A stretch of 62,021 bases of DNA from Paracoccaceae bacterium. Its GTDB lineage: Bacteria; Pseudomonadota; Alphaproteobacteria; Rhizobiales; Stappiaceae. Of the stretch, positions 53,270-60,756 are shown piece after piece. The notes beneath the pieces were generated by a model, which was not told where the DNA came from, ran no database searches, and saw nothing but the letters and a program-made list of their open reading frames with translations. A program made the position numbers and the translations under genes. Within the stretch, counting starts at the first letter, position 1. The number at the start of each line of letters is the position of its first letter. The stretch covers positions 1 to 62,021 of the forward strand of contig JABXHV010000031.1 in the NCBI GenBank assembly GCA_013373445.1, given 5' to 3'.

Positions 53270-54139
53270 ATGAACATCACGGATGCAATTACGCAGGGAG
53301 CGTCAAATCCGTTTCTGCTATTCGGTATGGCGCTGATACTCGGTGCACTCCACGGCCTCGAACCGGGCCACAGCAAGACAATGATGGCGGCCTACATCGT
53401 CGCAATCAAAGGAAGCGTCTTTCAGGCAGTCCTGCTTGGCGTCTCCGCAGCTGCCTCGCACTCTGTCATCGTGTGGCTACTTGCCCTTCTCGGGCTGCAC
53501 TACGGCAATGAGATGATTGGCGAGGACTTCGAACCAATCTTGATGATTGTCTCCGGCCTGATCATCATCATCATCGCTGCATGGGTCTACTTCCAAGCCC
53601 GCCGCGCGTTGCGCAAGCGACACTCTATGGCCATGCCAAATGCCCACAGGCATGACACCGCGCATGTGCATCATGACCACGAACATCACCCGCATAGCGA
53701 TCACGGCCACTCCCATCATACGCATGAACATCACACCCATAACCACGAGGCAATGGACGATGATGCACATGCGCGAGCCCATGCAAGGCAAATTGAGAAA
53801 CAACTAGGCAGCGGAGAAACCTCCAACCTTCAGACAATTTTGTTTGGCCTGACAGGCGGACTGATCCCATGCCCTTCGGCGATCACCGTCTTGCTGCTCT
53901 GTTTGCATCTGAAAAAAGTCGTGCTGGGCGTCACCCTCGTTGCAGCCTTCAGTATTGGTCTAGCGGTGACGTTGGTATCTGTTGGCGTTGCAGCGGCAAT
54001 TGGCTTGCGATACGCCGCGAAAAAAGCACCTTGGATGGACAAGGTTATGGCCAATGCACCCTTTGTGTCCGCGGCCTTCATCTGCCTTGTAGGCATCATA
54101 ATGCTCGTGACGGGGGCCGCACACTACGACCTTTTCTGA
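53270..54139 (+). CDS. rcnA: RcnA-type nickel/cobalt exporter with His-rich loop
   Basis: The 289-residue membrane protein has six predicted helices, the RcnA/NiCoT signature LHGLEPGHSKTMMAAYI near residue 29 and a second motif GLIPCPSAITVLL. Between helices three and four is a His-rich cytoplasmic or periplasmic loop (about residues 125-165) dense in HDH, HEHH, HHTHEHH and HNH triplets, which would bind metal. RcnA pumps Ni(II) and Co(II) out of the cell. It is co-transcribed with the repressor gene ten bases upstream. Confidence 0.93.
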   Translation: MNITDAITQGASNPFLLFGMALILGALHGLEPGHSKTMMAAYIVAIKGSVFQAVLLGVSAAASHSVIVWLLALLGLHYGNEMIGEDFEPILMIVSGLIIIIIAAWVYFQARRALRKRHSMAMPNAHRHDTAHVHHDHEHHPHSDHGHSHHTHEHHTHNHEAMDDDAHARAHARQIEKQLGSGETSNLQTILFGLTGGLIPCPSAITVLLLCLHLKKVVLGVTLVAAFSIGLAVTLVSVGVAAAIGLRYAAKKAPWMDKVMANAPFVSAAFICLVGIIMLVTGAAHYDLF

Positions 54140-54140
54140 C

Positions 54141-54180
54141 CCCCAAAAAAAAACGGCCACCCAAAATTAGGCGGCCGCTC
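54141..54180. terminator. Terminator between the exporter and polyamine-type importer operons
   Basis: On the minus strand an imperfect stem (CGGCCGCC with GGGTGGCCG) is followed by nine T residues, serving the leftward ABC operon. The same hairpin can also stop the rightward exporter transcript. Confidence 0.75.
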
Positions 54181-54203
54181 TCTTATCATTCATCGATCTG
54201 ACG

Positions 54204-55319
54204 TTAGTCGCGCAGAACTGCCATGGCTTCCTGTGACCAGCTCGCCCAGACGGTTGAATCGCCCAGTTCTTTGGCCAATCCAGTGTCAACATAGGCACGC
54301 ATGGATGCATCAGAAGCATTATCGACACGCAGATCAAGTTCCGTCCGGCTTCCCTTGAAGGTTTGGCCGACAACACGCACGGAAACCGCATTAGGCAGAT
54401 CTGCCGGCTTGTCCTTCGACAGCTTCAGCCCCTCGAGACGGACAGAAGCAGCAACCTGTTTGCCTGCTTCCAGACCACCTGATGAAGGTGGGCGGCCAGC
54501 AAGTTTGGTTCCGAACCAGTCAAGCGTGACATCAGCTCCGTTTACGTCTGAAACCTTGCCCTCGATCAGGTTGGTTTCACCAACAAACTCGGCAACGAAA
54601 CGCGAGGCAGGATGGAAATAAAGCTCCTCCGGCGTTCCGTCTTGCTCGACCATACCCTTGTTCATGACCACAATTCGATCAGACATGGTGAGTGCCTCTT
54701 CCTGATCGTGGGTCACAAAGAAGAATGTCTTCGACGTACGGCGCTGGATAGACTTCAACTCTTCCTGCACCTGGCCGCGCAGCTTCGCATCCAATGCGCC
54801 AAGTGGCTCATCCAGGAGCAGCAAAGCAGGGTCCGGAGCAAGGGCACGCGCCAAAGCAACACGTTGACGCTGACCGCCGGACAACTGATCCGGCAAACGA
54901 TCGGCAAACGCTTCAAGTTCTAGGAAACCCATCAGCTCCTGGCTGCGAGCCGCGATTTCAGGCTTGGTCAAACCCTTGAGTTCAAGACCAAACGCAATGT
55001 TGCGACGAACGCTCATATGCGGGAACAGAGCATAATCCTGGAACACCATGTTCACTTTACGACGGTTCGGCGGCAGTGACGTCACATCGACACCATCCAC
55101 GATCACCTTACCTGTGGTCGGCGTTTCAAAACCGCCAAGAATACGCAGTGTCGTGGATTTACCGCAGCCCGATGGGCCGAGGAACGTGACAAACTCACCT
55201 TCCTTGATCGACATGTCGAGGCTTTTCAGGGCCTCCGTATCGCCGAAACGTTTGCTGACCCCTTCCAGGCGGACAATCTCACCTGATGCGCCAGCTGTAG
55301 TTTTTTGGAAGTCACGCAT
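54204..55319 (-). CDS. Spermidine/putrescine-type ABC ATPase (PotA-like)
   Basis: The 371-residue ATPase has Walker [10 protein letters not shown] near residue 52, signature [16 protein letters not shown], Walker B LLLLDEPLGALD and switch FVTHDQEEALTMSD, followed by a TOBE domain. The DEPLGALD form is typical of PotA/FbpC-like importers of polyamines, opines, iron or thiamine. It is the last gene of the leftward importer operon. Confidence 0.94.
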   Translation of the reverse strand: MRDFQKTTAGASGEIVRLEGVSKRFGDTEALKSLDMSIKEGEFVTFLGPSGCGKSTTLRILGGFETPTTGKVIVDGVDVTSLPPNRRKVNMVFQDYALFPHMSVRRNIAFGLELKGLTKPEIAARSQELMGFLELEAFADRLPDQLSGGQRQRVALARALAPDPALLLLDEPLGALDAKLRGQVQEELKSIQRRTSKTFFFVTHDQEEALTMSDRIVVMNKGMVEQDGTPEELYFHPASRFVAEFVGETNLIEGKVSDVNGADVTLDWFGTKLAGRPPSSGGLEAGKQVAASVRLEGLKLSKDKPADLPNAVSVRVVGQTFKGSRTELDLRVDNASDASMRAYVDTGLAKELGDSTVWASWSQEAMAVLRD

Positions 55320-55321
55320 TA

Positions 55322-56107
55322 TCAGTTTCCTTTATTCAACCGGCGCATGGACCGCTCGGCCCATATTCCAAGGGCACCGGTGAGCACCAGCACCACGGTT
55401 GCAATCGCATTGATTTCCGGTGACATGCCTGAACGCAGCTTGGCGAATATCAGCACCGGCAAAGTTGGTTGGTATCCGCCCAGGAAGAATGAGCGAACGA
55501 AGTCATCGAAGCTAATCAGCAGGCAGAACACACCGCCGCCAATCAGAGCTGGCTTCAGATAAGGCAGCGCAACACGTATGAACGCAATCAACGGATCTGC
55601 GCCAAGGTCACGCGCCGCATCCAGATAGCTCTTCGGCAACGTGCTCAAACGGGCAGAAACAATCAGAACAACAAACGGCACATTGTGAACCGCATGGCAC
55701 CAGATGATCGCGCCCGTTCCAGGAGAAACACCCCAAAGCTGAGCATAGATGCGAAACGAAATCGCTGAAATGATCCCAGGGATCAAAGCCGGCAGGAGCG
55801 TAAGACCATAGATCAGCGTCTTGCCATAGAAGCCCTTGCCGTTCAGGAGAACCGAAATCCATATACCGACAAACAAGGATATCGCGGTTGAAGTCACCCC
55901 GATCCAGATCGAGTAACCGAAAGCCGAAAGGACTTCAGAGTTTTGCACCACTCCAAGGTACCAATCGAGTGTCCAGGACTTGATCGGAAAACCGATAAAC
56001 TTAGAGTCCTTGAAACCCATGGTAACCATTAGCACCAGCGGCATGAAGACATAGAGCACAAATGCCCAGTAGATGATCGACATCACCAATCGCGTATTGC
56101 GGGTCAT
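55322..56107 (-). CDS. Spermidine/putrescine-type ABC permease (PotC-like)
   Basis: The ATG at 56107 has AAGGAA eight bases upstream and overlaps the PotB-like stop by four bases; a longer frame to 56212 is inside the upstream gene. The 261-residue protein has six predicted helices and the loop SYLDAARDLGADPLIAFIRV. It pairs with the PotB-like permease. Confidence 0.94.
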   Translation of the reverse strand: MTRNTRLVMSIIYWAFVLYVFMPLVLMVTMGFKDSKFIGFPIKSWTLDWYLGVVQNSEVLSAFGYSIWIGVTSTAISLFVGIWISVLLNGKGFYGKTLIYGLTLLPALIPGIISAISFRIYAQLWGVSPGTGAIIWCHAVHNVPFVVLIVSARLSTLPKSYLDAARDLGADPLIAFIRVALPYLKPALIGGGVFCLLISFDDFVRSFFLGGYQPTLPVLIFAKLRSGMSPEINAIATVVLVLTGALGIWAERSMRRLNKGN

Positions 56108-57105
56108 CTGCGAATTCCTTTCTGGAGCTTGGTCATGAACCGCCCGAACAAAGCCGTAATGCCAAGCGCGGTGATGAACATCAGACAGGCAAAGGCCGCG
56201 CCTGTTGGCCATTGATCACCTGCAGTATGGAAGAACCCGGCAATTGTCTCTGCGAACACGGTTGTCGAAGGACCTCCCAAGAGAACGGGTGTCGCATAGT
56301 AGCCAGTTGAGATCAGGAAAACCAAAGTCGCGCCAGAAGAAATGCCTTCAAGCGACAACGGCAAGGTCACCCGCCAGAAGCGCGTCCATGGACCAGCACC
56401 AAGATCAGCAGCGGCATCCGTGTAGCTCTTGGGAAGCTTTTCAAGGGCCGAGTAAAGCGGCAGAAGCATGTAAAGCGCGCTGAGGTAAATAATACCGACC
56501 GAAACGGAAAACCCGGTGTACATGAACGGAATAGGTCGATCGATAAGCCCAATCGATTTCAAAAGTAGGTTCACGGCACCATTGTTTCCAAGCAGGATCA
56601 TGATCGCATAGGTACGTACGATCTCTCCGACCCAAAACGGGATCAGCAAGAGCAACAGAAAGATCATCTGATTGGAACGCTTGACATGCCGAGCCAGAAA
56701 GTAGGCGACTGGGAAGGTCAAAACGAGCGTACAGAAGGTCAAGACACTTGCAAATACCAGCGTCCTGATAAACGGCATGACAAAGATAGCCTCGCGGAAA
56801 AACCGCGCATAGTTGTCAAGCGTAAATGAATTCTCATAGCTTGGAGCAACCGGATAGGCATCCACCATGCTGACGTAAAACATCTGAAGCATTGGCCCCA
56901 GGTGCTGCGTAATTACCCAGATAACTGGAAACACTGCCAGAATAAAAAACTGGCGTTTGGGTGAACTCAACAATGCAGTTGAGAAACTCTGATAGACACC
57001 AGAGGCCACCAGACCACCCCAAAACGTGCGTGCGCCACCCGTCTGGGGTATCGCGCCCTGGTCGCTTGGCAATGCCGGAGTGCTGGATTGAACCTTTCCA
57101 GACAT
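56104..57105 (-). CDS. Spermidine/putrescine-type ABC permease (PotB-like)
   Basis: AAGGA six bases upstream supports the ATG at 57105 (333 residues) over an open frame reaching 57195. A hydrophilic N-terminus of about 45 residues precedes the helices. The family loop SYTDAAADLGAGPWTRFWRV lies near residue 235. It forms the channel with the PotC-like subunit. Confidence 0.93.
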   Translation of the reverse strand: MSGKVQSSTPALPSDQGAIPQTGGARTFWGGLVASGVYQSFSTALLSSPKRQFFILAVFPVIWVITQHLGPMLQMFYVSMVDAYPVAPSYENSFTLDNYARFFREAIFVMPFIRTLVFASVLTFCTLVLTFPVAYFLARHVKRSNQMIFLLLLLIPFWVGEIVRTYAIMILLGNNGAVNLLLKSIGLIDRPIPFMYTGFSVSVGIIYLSALYMLLPLYSALEKLPKSYTDAAADLGAGPWTRFWRVTLPLSLEGISSGATLVFLISTGYYATPVLLGGPSTTVFAETIAGFFHTAGDQWPTGAAFACLMFITALGITALFGRFMTKLQKGIRR

Positions 57106-57284
57106 TTTTGTTCCTTTGGAAGAAAGAACGGCGATCCGCAAACTGCGGTCACAGTCCCACATTTTCGTTTCAAACCGCCCAGGGCGACCTGCCATAAGGT
57201 CGCGAGACTAAGCGGTGACGAAAGCGATACCTGTTTGGTACTTTGGCGGCAAAGCACCATTATTGAAGCCTTGTGCCGCGTAGC

Positions 57285-57313
57285 CCTGGGGGGGCCGATA
57301 CAGCTCCCCCAGG
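57285..57313 (-). other. Hairpin between PotD-like and PotB-like genes
   Basis: CCTGGGGG (57285-57292) pairs with CCCCCAGG (57306-57313) in the 253-base gap after the binding-protein gene. No T-run follows. The rest of the gap has no clear feature. Confidence 0.7.
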
Positions 57314-57358
57314 CCTGGCATTAATCCAGGTTTAGAAAGCTAAATTCGCAACAGCGAA

Positions 57359-58465
57359 TTAAGCAGCCTTGATCGCTTCTACGGCTGGGTCAACCAAGCC
57401 GTACTTCATCTCATTTGCCTCAGCGCGGAAGAACTTCATGTTTGCAAGAACTTCTTCTGGGAAGCTGGTTGCAGCTTTTTCAGACTCCGACAGATACTCA
57501 GATGCACCCTTGTAGGTCGAAATGAAACCCGATGCCTTCGTCATCGCCGCACCGATTTCCGCGGAGCCGAGGATCGCATCCAGGAATGTGTATGCGTTGT
57601 CAGCATTAGGTGCGTTGTTGGCAATGTTATAGGTGTAAACGAAGCCGTAGGAACCTTCTGTTGGAATGGTCATCGCAACAGGGAAACCGTCGTTCATCAG
57701 AGATGCGATTGGACCGTTCCACGCACATGCAAGATTGATGTCCTGGTTGACGAACATCTGCTGAACTTCTGCACCGCCATCGTAGTACTTGCGCACCAGA
57801 GGTTTCTTTTCAATGAGATAGTTCTTGGCTTCTTCAACGATCTTCGCTGCCTTTTCCGGGTCGTCCAGATAAGCAACCATGTTTCCGTCGTAGCCCATCT
57901 TGAGCATCACGATAGACATCATGTCCTGGAGAACATAAGCGGTCTGACCGGAATACTTTTCAGAGAAAAGTGTTTCCCAGGTAGAAGCTTCCTCCGCTGA
58001 TACGACATCTGTGTTGTAGGCCATCACTTCCATACCGGACAGGATTGGCGCACCCCACTTGTTACCATTGATGGTAGACCAGTCGCTTTCCGAGAAAGTC
58101 GGATTGATAGCGCTCCAGTTCTTCAGGCGATCAGTATCGAGCGGTGCAAGCAAGTCACTGTCGATGAACTGAAGGAAGCGGTGACCAGCAACCGTCAAAA
58201 TGTCGACAGTTGGGTTCGGAGCTTCAGCAGCCAGAAGATTGAACTGTTTGCCCTGGTCATCAACAAGGCGGATGTTCACCTTGATACCGGTTTCATCTTC
58301 AAACTGTTCTTTGAAGCTGTCCGGAACAAAATTTGTATAGGTCCAGATATTTACTTCGCCGCCAGCAGCGTAGGAGCGGCGCAGGTAGGCTGGTGACGCC
58401 AGAACGGCTCCTGTTGCGGCTGCAGAACTAAGGAATTTTCTGCGGTTTAGTGTAAACTTCGCCAT
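57359..58465 (-). CDS. Spermidine/putrescine-type periplasmic binding protein (PotD-like) with Tat signal
   Basis: GGAG six bases upstream supports the ATG at 58465 (368 residues). The N-terminus NRRKFLSSAAATGAVLA is a twin-arginine signal, so the protein is probably exported folded. The mature part begins GGEVNIWTYTNFVPDSFKEQ, typical of PotD/PotF-like proteins, and includes LVDDQGKQFNLLAAEAPNP and CAWNGPIASL. Ligands in this family include polyamines, opines and GABA-like compounds. The neighbouring opine-dehydrogenase-like gene makes an opine-type ligand worth considering. Confidence 0.93.
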   Translation of the reverse strand: MAKFTLNRRKFLSSAAATGAVLASPAYLRRSYAAGGEVNIWTYTNFVPDSFKEQFEDETGIKVNIRLVDDQGKQFNLLAAEAPNPTVDILTVAGHRFLQFIDSDLLAPLDTDRLKNWSAINPTFSESDWSTINGNKWGAPILSGMEVMAYNTDVVSAEEASTWETLFSEKYSGQTAYVLQDMMSIVMLKMGYDGNMVAYLDDPEKAAKIVEEAKNYLIEKKPLVRKYYDGGAEVQQMFVNQDINLACAWNGPIASLMNDGFPVAMTIPTEGSYGFVYTYNIANNAPNADNAYTFLDAILGSAEIGAAMTKASGFISTYKGASEYLSESEKAATSFPEEVLANMKFFRAEANEMKYGLVDPAVEAIKAA

Positions 58466-58557
58466 ATCATTCTCCATATTGTTGGGTCGCGTGGTGGAAG
58501 TTATTTATTTGCACGACCCATTCCCCTCTTCATACCAAACCAGTCCGATAAAGACAG

Positions 58558-59661
58558 CTAGGTATTATCTGGCAGGCGACCGGAAGAAACCGCCGTGCTC
58601 AGATCTTTCAAAGTCAACTGTTCCAGGCCAATGGCCTGCAACAGATCATTTTCCTTCGTGAAATCGCGGCCATACATGGCCGAGAAGATGCTCACACCCG
58701 ATTCATGCAGGACAGCAGGACAACCAACCATCTTGCCAAGGGCTGCAGTGACAGCAAGGCCAAAAGGAACGTCCTCAGTGACATAGCGACTGTCAGCAGT
58801 CGCAGGGCCTGTGCCGCCGTTCCCCAACTTGTGCATTTCCTGGTTCATCTCGCTGATCGATGCAACGGGTACATGAAACGACAGATGGAAATGCTCAAAA
58901 ATCGTCCGCACCTGCAGCCCGAGTTTTTCAGCGATCGCAATACGCTCAAGATCCAGGGCTTCTAGCAACCGACCGACATTTGGTGTCACATTGTCACCCT
59001 GCCCCCAGGTCTCACCCTTCTCCATGCGGGTCATATTGCCCAAGGCAATACCCATATGGTTTTGCGGATTAAGATTGGAAAGAGTAATCGCAAGAAGTCC
59101 ATCACGGAGATTGAACCGCTCACCAAACAAGCGATCACATAGTGACTTGCCGAAATCAGTTTCACTGGCAGGCAAGGTACACATGTCGACCAATGAGCGA
59201 ACCGTATTGACCTGCACATGCTGACCGCTTTTACGCCGACCGGTAACTGCAGTCGTTCCCCAGGCAATAACCGGAAGATCTATTCCACGGTTCAGCATCG
59301 CATTGCGCAGATACAGCGCACCAAATGAAGCATGAGATGAAATGACAAAAGGCTGGCCCGCCTTCAAATGGGGAACCAGCGCATCAAAAACTGATTTGTG
59401 TCCATAACCGGGAACCGCTAGGACAATAACGTCATTGTCAGCGGCCAATTGCTCGGCACTGCTGGCAACCGACGGCTCGAACTCAAGGTCCAAAGCGCCG
59501 GTCGCCTTCAAGCTACCATTACCTTCAAATTCGGACGTACCTTTACCCGAAGGAGACCAGAGCATTGGAGAATGCCCCATCTGCTTCAGTAGGGCAGCCG
59601 TCCCAAAGGCAATGGAACCTGCACCAGCTATACCGACCTTCAATGGACCCTGCGGGTTCAT
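58558..59661 (-). CDS. NAD(P)-dependent opine dehydrogenase-family enzyme
   Basis: GGAGG five bases upstream supports the ATG. The 367-residue protein has an N-terminal cofactor site GIAGAGSIAFGTAALLKQMG near residue 10 and the C-terminal octopine/nopaline dehydrogenase domain with NLNPQNHMGIALGN. The His and Asn of this segment are at the expected catalytic position. Such enzymes join an amino acid to a keto acid reductively, or run in reverse to break opines down. It overlaps the AhpD-type gene by four bases and lies downstream of the monooxygenase, pointing to a catabolic operon with the PotABCD-like importer. Confidence 0.9.
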   Translation of the reverse strand: MNPQGPLKVGIAGAGSIAFGTAALLKQMGHSPMLWSPSGKGTSEFEGNGSLKATGALDLEFEPSVASSAEQLAADNDVIVLAVPGYGHKSVFDALVPHLKAGQPFVISSHASFGALYLRNAMLNRGIDLPVIAWGTTAVTGRRKSGQHVQVNTVRSLVDMCTLPASETDFGKSLCDRLFGERFNLRDGLLAITLSNLNPQNHMGIALGNMTRMEKGETWGQGDNVTPNVGRLLEALDLERIAIAEKLGLQVRTIFEHFHLSFHVPVASISEMNQEMHKLGNGGTGPATADSRYVTEDVPFGLAVTAALGKMVGCPAVLHESGVSIFSAMYGRDFTKENDLLQAIGLEQLTLKDLSTAVSSGRLPDNT

Positions 59662-60242
59662 TTGGCCTCCTTTCGAACCGGATCACCAAGCACATGCATC
59701 AGGCGGTTGGCCCAGCCGAAGAGCGAGGACGCCAGGATCAGATCGAGGATCTCAGCGTCATCAAGGCCAACTGCACGCAGTTGTTTCATGTGTTCAGGAC
59801 CAGCCTCGGAAGGCGCCTTGGACAAGGCAAAAGCAAAGTCGAAAATGGCACGATCACGTTCGGACAAATCAGCCTTCAAGCCTTTTGCAAACAGCTCGTC
59901 GGTAACAGTGGTGTCCTTTGAAAGCTGCGCATGGCGGCCAGCATGGACGGCGGCACAATAGATGCAATGGTTGACCATTGATGCTGCGAGAGCGCCAATT
60001 TCACGCTCAGCGCGTGAAAGCCCACCTTTGTCGTACATGATCGCATTGAAAAGCGGCGACCGCACCTTCAAGGTTTCCACATCGTGCGCAAGCGTCAGAA
60101 CGTAGGCTGAGACCTTGGTATTGGAAGGCGTCACCTGCAGCGCATCAAGCTGCTCTTGGGTAGCTTCTTCCAAGCGGATCGGTTCAACGCGAGGACGCCA
60201 TTCGGGAACATTGCGAGTAAACTTGCGGATCACATCACTCAT
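59658..60242 (-). CDS. AhpD-like alkylhydroperoxidase-domain protein
   Basis: The ATG at 60242 overlaps the upstream stop by four bases and gives 194 residues; an open frame to 60317 is inside the upstream gene. The AhpD core motif is present as NHCIYCAAVHAGRHA near residue 98, with the Cys pair and His of the peroxidase relay. FAFALSKAP and ILASSLFGWANRLMHVLG complete the carboxymuconolactone-decarboxylase fold. From memory it resembles the TIGRFAM family named after Agrobacterium vitis Avi_7169, which is found beside a partner like the next gene. The likely role is peroxide handling linked to the flavin enzyme. Confidence 0.9.
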   Translation of the reverse strand: MSDVIRKFTRNVPEWRPRVEPIRLEEATQEQLDALQVTPSNTKVSAYVLTLAHDVETLKVRSPLFNAIMYDKGGLSRAEREIGALAASMVNHCIYCAAVHAGRHAQLSKDTTVTDELFAKGLKADLSERDRAIFDFAFALSKAPSEAGPEHMKQLRAVGLDDAEILDLILASSLFGWANRLMHVLGDPVRKEAK

Positions 60243-60733
60243 GACAGGACCTCTTTCATCAGGCGAACACCGGCAAGTAGACGGATATGATAAGAAACGA
60301 AAGCGTTGATCTCGCAAAGGCGAACGATGTCGGCATCAGCAACGCCTGCACCTTGCAGCTCGGAGATATCTGACGCTTCAATCTCACGTGTATTGGCCGC
60401 CACCTTGTCCATGAAGGCGCAAACCAGTGCAACGCCCTGCGCTTCGCCGCTCTGCAAGGGATCAGCCACTGACGCCAAAGCACTGTCGGAAACCAAAGCG
60501 CGATAACGATCTGCCAACGTCGTTTCACCATTCAATCCGGCAATACGAGCTGCGAGAGCTGCGCGCAGATCATGCGACCAGGCACCTGTCTCAGCAGGTT
60601 TCAACACGGCATCTTCAGTCGTCTGCGTCATCTCAAGGATATTGCTTCGACCATCCAGCGCAGCAGCCAGGCTGCTTCCGGAGGTTACGCCTGAGAGCTC
60701 CAAAATTGTGCTGCTCATTTCTTCAATACTCAC
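60239..60733 (-). CDS. CMD-domain protein (partner of the AhpD-like protein)
   Basis: A GTG start at 60733 has AGAGG eight bases upstream (164 residues). The protein has the all-helical carboxymuconolactone-decarboxylase layout (FMDKVAANTREIEASDIS, GVADADIVRLCEINAFVSYH) but lacks the CxxC pair, having a single Cys. It may be a catalytically silent partner of the AhpD-like protein, to which it is coupled by overlap. From memory it resembles the Avi_7170-named family that accompanies Avi_7169. Confidence 0.85.
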   Translation of the reverse strand: MSIEEMSSTILELSGVTSGSSLAAALDGRSNILEMTQTTEDAVLKPAETGAWSHDLRAALAARIAGLNGETTLADRYRALVSDSALASVADPLQSGEAQGVALVCAFMDKVAANTREIEASDISELQGAGVADADIVRLCEINAFVSYHIRLLAGVRLMKEVLS

Positions 60734-60756
60734 TCGGTGTTCCTCTTAAATAAGGC

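Noticed and set aside
53477-53870. Met/Val/His-rich frames on the minus strand opposite the exporter
   Set aside because: They mirror the His-codon-rich loop of the RcnA-type gene and have no ribosome site.
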